A DNA stretch of 64,000 bases from Gordonia neofelifaecis NRRL B-59395 (lineage in GTDB: Bacteria; Actinomycetota; Actinomycetes; Mycobacteriales; Mycobacteriaceae), in the NCBI RefSeq assembly GCF_000192435.1, contig NZ_AEUD01000001.1:124001-188000 (forward strand), written 5' to 3'. A program made the position numbers and the translations under genes. Positions 7,714 through 15,700 of this stretch are shown in pieces. Under the pieces are notes generated by a model that worked only from the letters and a program-made list of their open reading frames with translations, had not been told where the DNA came from and made no database searches. The first letter of the stretch is position 1. The number at the start of each line of letters is the position of its first letter.

Positions 7714-9131
7714 CGTCGGCGACGGCGGGGCACAGCGAGGTCCCGTTCCTTCGGGTCCTCGGGGTCTCGTCGGCCGCGGCGGTGGGCGGCTTCCTCTTCG
7801 GTTTCGACAGCTCGGTGGTCAACGGGGCGGTCGATGCGATCCAGGGGGAGTTCGGCCTGTCGGACCTGGTGACCGGAGTGGCCGTCGCGATCGCGCTGCT
7901 CGGCTGCGCGCTGGGCGCCTGGTTCGCCGGTCGTCTCGCCGACCGGTGGGGTCGCAAGAAGGTCATGCTGCTCGGTTCCGCGCTGTTCATCGCGTCGTCG
8001 ATCGGAGCCGGGCTGACGCAGACCGTCTGGGATCTGATGCTCTGGCGCCTGATCGGCGGGCTCGGCATCGGCATCGCCTCGGTGATCGCGCCCGCCTACA
8101 TCGCCGAGATCGCCCCGGCCAAGTTCCGCGGTGCGCTCGGTTCGATGCAGCAGCTCGCGATCACGCTGGGCATCTTCGCTGCACTGCTTTCCGACGCGGT
8201 GCTCGCCGACAGTGCCGGCGCGGCCGCGAACACCCTGTGGTTCGGGATGGAGGCATGGCGCTGGATGTTCATCGTCGGCGTCGTGCCGGCTGTCGTGTAC
8301 GGCGTGCTGTCGTTGACGATCCCGGAGTCGCCGCGCTACCTGGTCGGTCGTGGCCGGGACGCCGAGGCCGCGCAGATCCTCGCCCATGTGACCGGCGAAC
8401 CCGATCCCGATGGCCGGGTCAAGCAGATCCACGACACCGTGAAGCTCGAATCCGCGGCGTCCATGAAGGACATCGCGGGGCCGGCCTTCGGTCTGCACCC
8501 GCTGGTCTGGGTCGGTATCTGGCTTGCGGTTTTTCAGCAGTTCGTCGGTATCAATGCGATCTTCTACTACTCGACGACACTGTGGCAGTCGGTCGGGTTC
8601 TCCGAATCGGCGTCGTTCGTGACGTCGGTGATCACGGCGGTGATCAACGTCGTGATGACCTTCGTGGCGATCGGCTTCGTCGACCGGGTCGGCCGTCGCC
8701 TGCTGCTTCTGGTCGGATCGGTCGGCATGTTCGTCGGGCTGGTGATGGCCGCGATCGCCTTCACTCAGGTCTACGACGCGGTCGACGACAAGGGGGAGAC
8801 GGTGTCGATGCTCCCGACCAGCTGGGGTGTCCTGGCGTTGATCGGCGCCAATCTGTTCGTCGTCGCCTTCGCCGCGAGCTGGGGCCCGGTGATGTGGGTG
8901 ATGCTCGGTGAGATGTTCCCCAACCGGTTCCGGGCCGTGGCCCTCGGCCTGTGCACAGCCGTGAACTGGATCTCGAACTTCATCATCTCGCTGATGTTCC
9001 CGGCGGCGATGGGCTGGGTCGGCCCGGCCCTGGTGTACACCTTCTTCGCCGTCTGCGCGGCGCTGTCGTTCTTCTACGTGCGTGCGCGCGTCCCCGAGAC
9101 CAAGGGGATGGAGCTCGAGGAGATGGGCTGA
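7710..9131 (+). CDS. Sugar-proton symporter, major facilitator superfamily
   Basis: 473 residues with 12 predicted membrane segments. Sugar-porter signatures are present: GFLFGFDSSVVNGA in helix 1, GRLADRWGRKK in the first cytoplasmic loop, PESPRYLVGRGR after helix 6, FQQFVGINAIFYYS in helix 7, FVDRVGRRLLLL in loop 8-9, and PETKGMELEEM at the C-terminus. This places it with the XylE/GLUT-type importers for hexoses or pentoses. It is translationally coupled to the preceding small secreted gene by a four-base overlap. The substrate cannot be told from sequence. Confidence 0.85.
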   Translation: MTSATAGHSEVPFLRVLGVSSAAAVGGFLFGFDSSVVNGAVDAIQGEFGLSDLVTGVAVAIALLGCALGAWFAGRLADRWGRKKVMLLGSALFIASSIGAGLTQTVWDLMLWRLIGGLGIGIASVIAPAYIAEIAPAKFRGALGSMQQLAITLGIFAALLSDAVLADSAGAAANTLWFGMEAWRWMFIVGVVPAVVYGVLSLTIPESPRYLVGRGRDAEAAQILAHVTGEPDPDGRVKQIHDTVKLESAASMKDIAGPAFGLHPLVWVGIWLAVFQQFVGINAIFYYSTTLWQSVGFSESASFVTSVITAVINVVMTFVAIGFVDRVGRRLLLLVGSVGMFVGLVMAAIAFTQVYDAVDDKGETVSMLPTSWGVLALIGANLFVVAFAASWGPVMWVMLGEMFPNRFRAVALGLCTAVNWISNFIISLMFPAAMGWVGPALVYTFFAVCAALSFFYVRARVPETKGMELEEMG

Positions 9132-9180
9132 CCGCTGGGAATCGGCCCCAGGTCGGTCGAGGTCGGTCGAGTGAACCCGC

Positions 9181-9290
9181 AGGTTGGTCGAGTAAGTCGA
9201 GGAACGCAGTGACGAGACGCATCGAGACCGGGATTATTGGGGGTCTCGATGCGCGTCGTCACTGCGTTCCTCCGCTTACTCGACCAACCT
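9181..9290. repeat. REP-like long inverted repeat
   Basis: Arms of 49 bases (9181-9229 and 9242-9290) match at 45 of 49 positions around a 12-base centre. The arms carry GGTTGGTCGAGTAAG and a core containing GGAACGCAGTGACG and GCATCGAGACC. It lies downstream of the transporter stop (9131) and opens no coding frame of its own. Such palindromes occur dispersed in several mycolic-acid actinobacteria, from memory. The stem could also terminate transcription of the transporter gene. Confidence 0.75.
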
Positions 9291-9365
9291 GGCGGCGCTT
9301 ACTCGACCGACGTAGGGCGGCGCTTGCTTGACCGACTTGGGGCGGCGCCTACTCGACCTGGGCGG
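9275..9365. repeat. Degenerate tandem copies of the palindrome tip
   Basis: The outer arm sequence is followed by about three imperfect copies of a ~25-base unit, each reading roughly CTTACTCGACC followed by a short variable stretch and GGGCGGCG. Two partial copies of GGTCGGTCGAG lie on the other side (9151-9171). The pattern suggests repeated decay or slippage at the end of the REP-like element. The 265-base space between the transporter and the lipase-like gene contains nothing else that I can identify. Confidence 0.6.
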
Positions 9366-9396
9366 CTCGTTCTCGGCCGATGGGGCGGCGAGACGG

Positions 9397-10554
9397 TCAG
9401 AAGAGGCCGTCGATGAAGGCGTCGACGGCGGACTGCTCCTGCCGCTCGCCGTCGGCCTCGCTGCCGGTCAGATAGGTGCTCATCTTGACCTTGTTGCTGG
9501 TCAGCTGCGATTCGGTGATGTACCGAAGTGAGCTGGGGACGACCACGGTCGGGTCGACCAGGCGCTGACTCATCAGGATCGGCCGGTTGAAGCCGTGAGC
9601 CGGGATCGCGAGCGACTTGCGAAGCGCCGAGGCCAGTTTGGCGTCGGAGGCGAGCGGCTTGCTGACCAGCTCTGCCAGGGGAGTGTCGCCCACCTCCTTG
9701 ATCAACGCGCTGGTGCACAGCTTCTGGGCCTTCTGCACCAGCGCGGCCCCGCGCGGCGACAGGATCGGTGCGAGGGCCTCCTGATCCTGGGACGCGAGCG
9801 TGTACAGCACGTCCGCGACCACCGCACTCGGCACGGCGGCCGACGATGGGCTGAGGCCGGCGACGACGTCGTCGTAGCCCGCGGGGATGCTGGATGCGGT
9901 GGCGCCGCGGAAGTCGAGCCTGCCGGTCTGCCACGACGTCGCGTTGCGGGCGAGCGACGTGGCCGCTGCCGCGCCCTGAGTGTTGCCGACGACGGCCCAC
10001 TTCGGCGACAGCACCGACTCGCCGACGTCGGCGCCGGCGCGGACGGCGTCGACGATGTTGTGCGCGGTCGCATCGACGTCCGAGTACTGCGGTGATCCCG
10101 GTGCGCCGACGGCGGCGTAGTCCGGTGCGATGACCGCGTATCCGCGGCTGAGGAGGTGACTCACCGTGGCGCGGTCGTCGGCGCTGCGCCGGTTCGACGG
10201 CGCGCAGGAATCGCTCCAGCCGTCGGAACCGTGAGCCCAGACGACCACCGGCCAGCCTGCGGCCGGCGCGGCTCCCTTGGGCTCCATGAGAACGGCGGTC
10301 GACAGGTGCATGCGCTCGTCGGCGCCCTGCGACCAGTAGCTGTACTGCTGTCCGCTCGCCGCGCCGGCCACCAGATTCGGCGTGTCGACGGTTCGATTGG
10401 CGAACACCGAGCCCGCGGTCTGCCCGCCCGGTGCGGGGGCGGCGTTCTCGGGCTCGGCGAGCGCACGGGCGCCGGTCACGCCCCCGACGGCGAGCACGGC
10501 TGCCGTGGAGGTCACGACGAGGGTGCGGGCGAGCCGCTTCCGGGCGGTGATCAT
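9397..10554 (-). CDS. Secreted alpha/beta-hydrolase, secretory-lipase-like, with altered nucleophile elbow
   Basis: 385 residues. It has an N-terminal signal peptide (ITARKRLARTLVV, hydrophobic core, ARALAEPENA) and then an alpha/beta-hydrolase of the secretory lipase (LIP) type: VVVWAHGSDGWSDSCAP near residue 110, GYAVIAPDYAAVG near 150, and HGFNRPILMSQRLVDPTV near the C-terminus. The nucleophile elbow normally reads GxSxG; here it is VVGNTQGAAAA, with Thr in place of Ser. It may be a low-activity Thr hydrolase, or an inactive scaffold or binding protein. It sits directly downstream (77 bases) of a secreted-protein gene on the same strand and may share its transcript. Confidence 0.7.
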   Translation of the reverse strand: MITARKRLARTLVVTSTAAVLAVGGVTGARALAEPENAAPAPGGQTAGSVFANRTVDTPNLVAGAASGQQYSYWSQGADERMHLSTAVLMEPKGAAPAAGWPVVVWAHGSDGWSDSCAPSNRRSADDRATVSHLLSRGYAVIAPDYAAVGAPGSPQYSDVDATAHNIVDAVRAGADVGESVLSPKWAVVGNTQGAAAATSLARNATSWQTGRLDFRGATASSIPAGYDDVVAGLSPSSAAVPSAVVADVLYTLASQDQEALAPILSPRGAALVQKAQKLCTSALIKEVGDTPLAELVSKPLASDAKLASALRKSLAIPAHGFNRPILMSQRLVDPTVVVPSSLRYITESQLTSNKVKMSTYLTGSEADGERQEQSAVDAFIDGLF

Positions 10555-10630
10555 TATTCGGTCCTTTACGACGGGGCCACCGGAGACGGTGGCGAGATCA
10601 GGCGCCGACTGAATCGGCGCGGTCGGGGCG

Positions 10631-11662
10631 TCAGTTGGTCACAGAGCCGAGCGCGGGCAGGAAGAAGCAGGTGCGACCGGCCTTGGTGGTGGTGCCGAAG
10701 ACTGCGGACAGGACGGTTCCCTTCCCGGTGTCGACGCGTGCGAGGCGCACCCCGTGGAAGTTCTCCGTGTCTGCGAGCAACTGCTTCAGCGGGCCGGCCG
10801 ATGCGGACTCCGACAGCGGCTTGAGCTCGGCCAGGCCGCCCTTCAAAGTGGACGTGTTGAACCATGCCACCTGAAACTGATCGGAGTCGGGGTTGCTCGG
10901 CGGGACGAGGGCGTAGGCGGTCTGGCCGTCGCCGATGGCGGTCAGCAGGTCCTTCCCGCCCCCGGGGAGGAGCGACGAGAGAGCGGTGAGGACGTCGTTC
11001 TGCTTGCCTGCGGCGGTCGGCCACGGTCCGGGGACCGCGAGTGCGGGGGCCGTCGACAGTCCGAGCGGGTTGTCGGGGGTGGGGTCGGCGCAGAGTGGCG
11101 ACACCGCAGGCGTCAGCAGGTTGGTGCCGGTGGCCTTCTGGAGAACCGTGAGGACGTCCGCGGCGGGTGTCTGGGCGGGTTCGGTCGCGGCGGCAGGCGC
11201 CGGTGCGGCGGGGCTGGTCAGACCGAGAGCGCTGAGTCCGAGCTTGTCGAGCCCGATACCGTCCAGCACCCCTGCACTGCCGAGGTACTTCGACGGGTCG
11301 AGCTGACCGTCTGAGGAGAGGATGGCGGTGATCGCGTCGACGGCCTGCTGGTCGCCGCCGGTCGCCTTCAGTTTGCGGAGGAGGTCGGCCAGCTGGGCGT
11401 CGCCGGGGATGGTCGGCAGCGTGGTGGTGCCGTCCGACTGCGGCGTGGTGGATTCGGGCGCCGTCGTTCCGGGGGCGGATTCGGGCGCGGTGGTGGCCGG
11501 TGCATCGGTGCCCGGCGTCGTGGTGGCGGGTGCGACCGTCTCGGGGGTCGAGGGTGCGGTCGGTTCGGCACCGGCGACGGCGGGCACGCTGAGTGCGGCC
11601 GCGGTGACGACGGAGAGCCCGGCGATGCCGAATCGGATCGATCGGTGCGTGCGTGTGGCCAC
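10631..11662 (-). CDS. Secreted Pro/Thr-rich protein with shared C-terminal domain
   Basis: 343 residues from GTG 11662, which is preceded by GGAGGAAACC; an upstream ATG at 11692 would overlap the ribosome site and is less likely. A signal peptide (GIAGLSVVTAAALSVPAVAGAEP) is followed by a low-complexity Thr/Pro/Ala linker (residues ~35-85), a helical middle and a C-terminal domain ending RLARVDTGKGTVLSAVFGTTTKAGRTCFFLPALG. The same architecture and end occur in the product of 11925-12791 (GRGRVVSTIYGTVTTKTKG, then C-x-IAPTIG), so they are paralogues. A single Cys near each end of the domain could form a disulfide. The function is unknown; a cell-envelope role is inferred from export. Confidence 0.7.
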   Translation of the reverse strand: MATRTHRSIRFGIAGLSVVTAAALSVPAVAGAEPTAPSTPETVAPATTTPGTDAPATTAPESAPGTTAPESTTPQSDGTTTLPTIPGDAQLADLLRKLKATGGDQQAVDAITAILSSDGQLDPSKYLGSAGVLDGIGLDKLGLSALGLTSPAAPAPAAATEPAQTPAADVLTVLQKATGTNLLTPAVSPLCADPTPDNPLGLSTAPALAVPGPWPTAAGKQNDVLTALSSLLPGGGKDLLTAIGDGQTAYALVPPSNPDSDQFQVAWFNTSTLKGGLAELKPLSESASAGPLKQLLADTENFHGVRLARVDTGKGTVLSAVFGTTTKAGRTCFFLPALGSVTN

Positions 11663-11729
11663 GGTTTCCTCCCACGAAAGTGCAACTGTCACATGCAGGG
11701 GTGACCGATGTGACGGGTGTGACGAAAGT

Positions 11730-11750
11730 TTCTCATGTTAATAATGAGAA
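11730..11750. promoter_or_regulatory. AT-rich palindrome upstream of the secreted-protein operon
   Basis: TTCTCAT (11730-11736) and ATGAGAA (11744-11750) flank GTTAATA. It lies 68 bases upstream of GTG 11662 in a conspicuously AT-rich patch of an otherwise GC-rich region, as expected of a promoter with an operator. The AATGAGAATC stretch is loosely like Fur-family (Fur/Zur) boxes, but the match is too weak to name a regulator. Confidence 0.4.
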
Positions 11751-11872
11751 TCCGTTGCTGGTTTTCTCAAGGAGCGAGTCCGAGTCGTTACCTGGCCGCG
11801 ACCGGTCGGAGATGTCGGAGTTGGTGCGGCACTGGGGATTTCGCGTTCGACGCGAGATGGGTCACACAACGC

Positions 11873-11908
11873 GGACAGGGCCCCGGGCGGATGCCCGGGG
11901 CCCTGTCC
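11873..11908. terminator. Perfect 16-bp stem-loop downstream of a secreted-protein gene
   Basis: Arms 11873-11888 and 11893-11908 pair perfectly around a GGAT tetraloop. The element lies 16 bases beyond the minus-strand stop at 11925. It is a very GC-rich stem, typical of actinobacterial terminators. Confidence 0.8.
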
Positions 11909-11924
11909 GTGAAATACGGGGCGA

Positions 11925-12791
11925 TCAGATGATCGCGGTGCCGATAGTCGGGGCGATCATGCACGAGACGGTCTTGCCCTTCGTCTTCGTGGTGACCGTG
12001 CCGTAGATGGTCGAGACGACGCGGCCGCGGCCGGTGTTGGCGATGCCGGTGAAGGTGCCCGGTCCCTTGACCGCGTTGATCTTCGGGTTCGGCAGCAGCG
12101 CCTGCTGGCCGGTCCGGCCGTTGTCGATGTTCAGCCAGGTGACGAAGAGCTTCTGTCCCGACTTGACCGCGGGGCCGGTGCCGAGGCTGGTGTACACGTA
12201 GCCGGCCTGACCGCGCTTCGGGCCCGGGGCCGGTGCGGCCTGCGGACCCGCCGTGGCGAGCGCCATGCCGACGGAGTTGCCGCCGCCCGGCATGCAGCCG
12301 AGGCCGATGGTCGGGTACAGGAACTGCTGGATCCGCGGCTTGTTCGGGCCGGTCGGGATGTCCGGGGCGTCGCTCTTCTTCTTCTCGGCGGCCGGGGTGG
12401 CGTCCAGCGACAGGGTCTTCGCGGCTTCCTTGGCGCCGGGCTCGCCGAGGAAATCGACCAGCGAGCGCCAGACGTCCTGGGCCTCGACCGGCACTGCTGG
12501 GTTGTCAGCGAGCTTGCGGACCTGGGCCAACAGGTCGGTGTTGACCTTGCCGTCGGAGTCGCGAGTCGCCGCCGAGCCGATCAGAGCGGGCGTGAGGGCG
12601 CCCAGGGACTCGAGGACCTCGGGCTCGACCTTCGGCGCGTGCGCGGCGTCGGGGATCGGCAACTCCTGCTGCGACGACGGGGCGTCGGCCGCCGGCTCCG
12701 CGGACGCGGTGGCGGGCATGAGCAGGGCGGGAGTGATGACTGCTGCCGCAGCGATGACGGCGGCGGTGCGGCGAGAGCGCGCGAGTCGCAC
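11925..12791 (-). CDS. Secreted protein, paralogue of the product of 10631-11662
   Basis: 288 residues from GTG 12791, chosen because GAGGATCC lies just upstream and it gives a compact signal peptide (RLARSRRTAAVIAAAAVI, then MPATASAEP). The frame is open to 12845, but that would add a poor 18-residue leader. The mature protein has a helical N-terminal half and a C-terminal domain with FVTWLNIDNGRTGQ, GIANTGRGRVVSTIYGT and a late Cys. This domain is shared with 10631-11662 and, more weakly, with 7183-7713. No catalytic motif is visible. It is expressed alone between its own promoter region and the terminator at 11873-11908. Confidence 0.7.
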   Translation of the reverse strand: MRLARSRRTAAVIAAAAVITPALLMPATASAEPAADAPSSQQELPIPDAAHAPKVEPEVLESLGALTPALIGSAATRDSDGKVNTDLLAQVRKLADNPAVPVEAQDVWRSLVDFLGEPGAKEAAKTLSLDATPAAEKKKSDAPDIPTGPNKPRIQQFLYPTIGLGCMPGGGNSVGMALATAGPQAAPAPGPKRGQAGYVYTSLGTGPAVKSGQKLFVTWLNIDNGRTGQQALLPNPKINAVKGPGTFTGIANTGRGRVVSTIYGTVTTKTKGKTVSCMIAPTIGTAII

Positions 12792-12902
12792 AGCTGGATC
12801 CTCTTCGATCGACGAAAGGTGGTCTTCGAAGTGGAGTGTAGCCACAAACCCGTGAAACTACTGAGACGCGTGTGACAATTGTGACCTGAGTGATTTGGTT
12901 GA

Positions 12903-12970
12903 TCTCGCTCGGCGTCGCGCGAGAATGCGGATACCCGCGCTCAACTGGTTAGATTCCCGTGAGGCGAGAA
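12903..12970 (+). promoter_or_regulatory. Possible degenerate TPP riboswitch upstream of thiB
   Basis: Within the 184-base leader before thiB there is CGAGAA, a GCGG/CCCGC hairpin with an ATACCC junction, and then CTCAACTGGTTAG. These fall in the order of the THI-element pieces CUGAGA, ACCC and CUGAnCUGGUUAG. Outer bases TCTCGC (12903-12908) pair with GCGAGA (12964-12969) as a closing P1 stem. The part after GGTTAG (normally ACCAGCGnAGGGA) is poorly conserved, so this may be a divergent, decayed or false element. The thiamine-importer context is the strongest argument for it. Confidence 0.35.
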
Positions 12971-13029
12971 ACCGGCGCGCCGGAGTCGATTCTCCGGGCG
13001 TCTCGAATGATGGGACGTGGACTTCGAAT

Positions 13030-14067
13030 ATGGGCTTCTTCGGCAGCGGGCGGCGAGTCCGGGCGGCGGTGACAGTGACCCTGGCGCTGACCCTGGTAGC
13101 GACATCGGCGTGCTCGTCCGGCTCGGGCGGCTCGGACGAGGTCACGCTCCTGACGCACGACTCCTTCGAGTTGCCGCAGAACCTGATCGACAAGTTCGAG
13201 CAGCAGACGGGCACGAAACTGAAGATCGTGCGGTCCGGCGACGCCGGTCAGCTCTCCGCAGTGGTCTCGCTGACCCCGGGCTCACCCAAGGGCGACGCGG
13301 TGTTCGGCATCGACAACACGTTCGCGGAGCGGCCGATCGACGCGAAGGCGCTCGAGCCCTATGTCTCGCCGGCCGCCAAGAACGGTGCCGCCGACTACGA
13401 CATCAAGGACGCCCCCGGCCAGCTGACCGCGGTCGATCGCGGCGACGTCTGCCTGAACGTCGACGACGCCTGGTTCGACAAGCACGGGATCGAGGCACCC
13501 ACGAAGCTCGAGCAGCTGACCGAACCGCAGTACCGCGACATGTCGGCGCTGCTCGACCCGTCGACGTCGTCGCCCGGCATGGGATTCCTGCTGTCGACCA
13601 TCGGCCGGTTCGGTGAGCGCGCCGACGACTACTGGCGCGGACTGGTCGACAACGGTGCGCAGATCGTCACCGGGTGGGAGGTCGCCTACAACCAGTTGTT
13701 CAGCGCCGGGGCAGGCCACGGCGACAAGCCGATCGTCGTCTCCTACGCGTCGAGTCCCGCGGCGACCCCCGGAACCAGTGCTCTCCTGAACTCCTGTTTC
13801 GCCCAGGTGGAGTACATCGGTGTGCTGCGCGGCGCCGCGAACACCGCGGGTGCGAAGAAGCTCGTCGACTTCATGCTGACCCCCGAGGTCCAGGCCGCGC
13901 TGCCGACCGCGATGTACGTCTACCCGGTGCAGAAGGACACGCCGTTGCCCGCAGACTGGCGCCAGCGCGCGCCGGTGCCTGCCTGGACGGTCACCATGTC
14001 GCCGGAGTACATCAACGCGCATCGGGAAGAGTGGCTGAACGAGTGGCGCGCGACCGTCAAGCGCTGA
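13030..14067 (+). CDS. thiB: Thiamine-type ABC transporter, substrate-binding lipoprotein
   Basis: 345 residues from ATG 13030. The signal peptide ends in LVATSACSSG, a lipobox-like site at Cys 29 or so, so the protein is probably lipid-anchored outside the membrane. The mature part resembles ThiB/TbpA: EVTLLTHDSFELPQ at the start, GDAVFGIDNTF, VDRGDVCLNVDDAWF, and a C-terminal AYNQLFSAGAGHGDKPIVVSYASSP. It would deliver thiamine (or a phosphate ester) to the permease encoded one base after its stop. The ribosome site is weak; the frame is open upstream, but the lipoprotein signal supports this start. Confidence 0.8.
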   Translation: MGFFGSGRRVRAAVTVTLALTLVATSACSSGSGGSDEVTLLTHDSFELPQNLIDKFEQQTGTKLKIVRSGDAGQLSAVVSLTPGSPKGDAVFGIDNTFAERPIDAKALEPYVSPAAKNGAADYDIKDAPGQLTAVDRGDVCLNVDDAWFDKHGIEAPTKLEQLTEPQYRDMSALLDPSTSSPGMGFLLSTIGRFGERADDYWRGLVDNGAQIVTGWEVAYNQLFSAGAGHGDKPIVVSYASSPAATPGTSALLNSCFAQVEYIGVLRGAANTAGAKKLVDFMLTPEVQAALPTAMYVYPVQKDTPLPADWRQRAPVPAWTVTMSPEYINAHREEWLNEWRATVKR

Positions 14068-14068
14068 C

Positions 14069-15700
14069 GTGACGACCCCCGTTCGCCGGAGTTCGGCGAC
14101 GGCGCGCGCCGCGGTGGTCGTACCCGGAGTGTTCGTCGCCGTCATGTTCGCGTGGCCGTTGGTGGCGCTCGTCCGCCGGGGCCTCGCCGACGACGACGGC
14201 ACCGGGATCTACGAGCTCATCACGCGCACCGGCGGCTGGCATCTGTTGGCGGTCACCCTCGCCCAGGCCGCCGCGTCGGCGGTGCTCACGGTGATCGTCG
14301 CAGCGCCGATCGTCTGGTTGACGGCGACGGTCGACCTGCCCGGCTCCGCGGTGCTGCGCGTGGTGGTGACCGTGCCGTTCGTGCTGCCGACCGTCGTCGT
14401 CGGCGTCGCGTTCCGGGCACTGCTCACCGGCCCGCTGGACTTCCTCGGCGTCTCCGACGGGTGGGCGGCGATTCTGCCCGCACACATCTTTCTCAACATC
14501 GCGATCGTGGTTCGGGTGGTGACGGCGGCCTGGCGGCAGGTGGATCCGCGGACCGTGGAGGCGGCGAGGTCGCTCGGCGCCGGTCGGATCCGGGCGTTCG
14601 TCGACGTCGTCCTGCCGCGGGTCGCGCCCGCGGTCGCAGCCGCGGCGACACTGGTGTTCCTGTTCTGCTCCACCAGCTTCGGGGTAATCGTGATCCTGGG
14701 CGGGGGCACCGCCAGGACGCTCGAGACGGAGATCTACCAGCAGGCGATCGGCTACTTCCGGATTCCCGAGGCGGTCGCGCTCTCACTGTTGCAGATCGTG
14801 GTGGTGGCGTGTGCGCTGGTCCTGGCTCGTGTGGTCGGCGGTCGTACCGCGAGCGGCGGCAGGCTCGCGCTCGGCCGCGACCACCGCAGCCAGCCGCGGG
14901 GCATCGGATGGCTGCCGGTGCTCGCCGTCCTCTGCTGGACGGCGATCTGGCTGCTGTCGCCGCTGGTGACGCTGGCCCTGGCGTCGTTGCGGCCTGCGGG
15001 TTCCTGGACGTTGGACGGCTATCGCGGTCTCGCCGCCGACGCCTACGGCGGTTCCGCGCTCGACGCGATGCGGTACTCGGTCACCAGTGCGGTCGCCGCC
15101 ATGGTGCTGGCGGTCGTCGTCGGGCTGGTCGTCGCGCTGTCGGTGACGCGGGGCGGCGGCTGGCCGGCCCGGGTGACCGCGCTGCTCGCGGTGCTGCCGC
15201 TCGGCGTGAGCGCCGTGACGCTCGGCTTCGGCTATCTGCTGGTCGTCGGGACGCTGCCGACGCAGGTCACGCAGTCGCCGCTGGTGATCCCCGCGGTTCA
15301 GGCACTGCTGGCGGTACCGGTGGTCGCGGGAATCATGATTCCGGCCCTGATGCAGGTGCCGGCGCGGCTGCGGGATGCCGCGCGGTCCCTCGGGGCCCGG
15401 CCGGTCCGGGTGCTGACGTCCGTCGATCTCCGGCTGACCGCGCGGTCGCTGTGTGCGGCCGCCGGGTTCGCGTTCGTCATGGCGATCGGCGAGTTCGGCG
15501 CCACCACGTTCCTCGCGCGCGCCGACACCACCACGCTGCCGGTGCTCATCGGTTCCCTCATGACCCGGCCGGGGGAGGCGAACCTCGCGACCGCGATGGC
15601 GGCCTCCATGCTCCTGGTAGTGGTGAGCGCCGCGGTGATCGCGGTGATCGAGATCGTCGGCGAGGGCAGCCGACCAGTTCGGTACGAGAGGACCGGCTAG
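14069..15700 (+). CDS. thiP: Thiamine-type ABC transporter permease (two fused permease domains)
   Basis: 543 residues starting with GTG right after thiB. About 12 hydrophobic segments are arranged as two tandem permease domains. Each carries an EAA loop for ATPase docking: VEAARSLGAGRIRAFVDVVL near residue 170 and RDAARSLGARPVRVLTSVDL near residue 435. The fused arrangement is that of ThiP. It forms the membrane channel with ThiB and ThiQ. The next gene starts at the base after the stop. Confidence 0.85.
   Translation: MTTPVRRSSATARAAVVVPGVFVAVMFAWPLVALVRRGLADDDGTGIYELITRTGGWHLLAVTLAQAAASAVLTVIVAAPIVWLTATVDLPGSAVLRVVVTVPFVLPTVVVGVAFRALLTGPLDFLGVSDGWAAILPAHIFLNIAIVVRVVTAAWRQVDPRTVEAARSLGAGRIRAFVDVVLPRVAPAVAAAATLVFLFCSTSFGVIVILGGGTARTLETEIYQQAIGYFRIPEAVALSLLQIVVVACALVLARVVGGRTASGGRLALGRDHRSQPRGIGWLPVLAVLCWTAIWLLSPLVTLALASLRPAGSWTLDGYRGLAADAYGGSALDAMRYSVTSAVAAMVLAVVVGLVVALSVTRGGGWPARVTALLAVLPLGVSAVTLGFGYLLVVGTLPTQVTQSPLVIPAVQALLAVPVVAGIMIPALMQVPARLRDAARSLGARPVRVLTSVDLRLTARSLCAAAGFAFVMAIGEFGATTFLARADTTTLPVLIGSLMTRPGEANLATAMAASMLLVVVSAAVIAVIEIVGEGSRPVRYERTG

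Noticed and set aside
9181-9365. Insertion sequence
   Set aside because: Inverted repeats enclose only 12 bases and no transposase frame is present; treated as REP-like.
11730-11750. IdeR or Fur box
   Set aside because: It does not fit the IdeR consensus and matches Fur/Zur only loosely; kept as an unnamed palindrome.
12947-12959. tRNA T-arm-like GGTTAGATTCCCG
   Set aside because: No acceptor, D or anticodon stems can be built around it; it fits better as part of the thiB leader.
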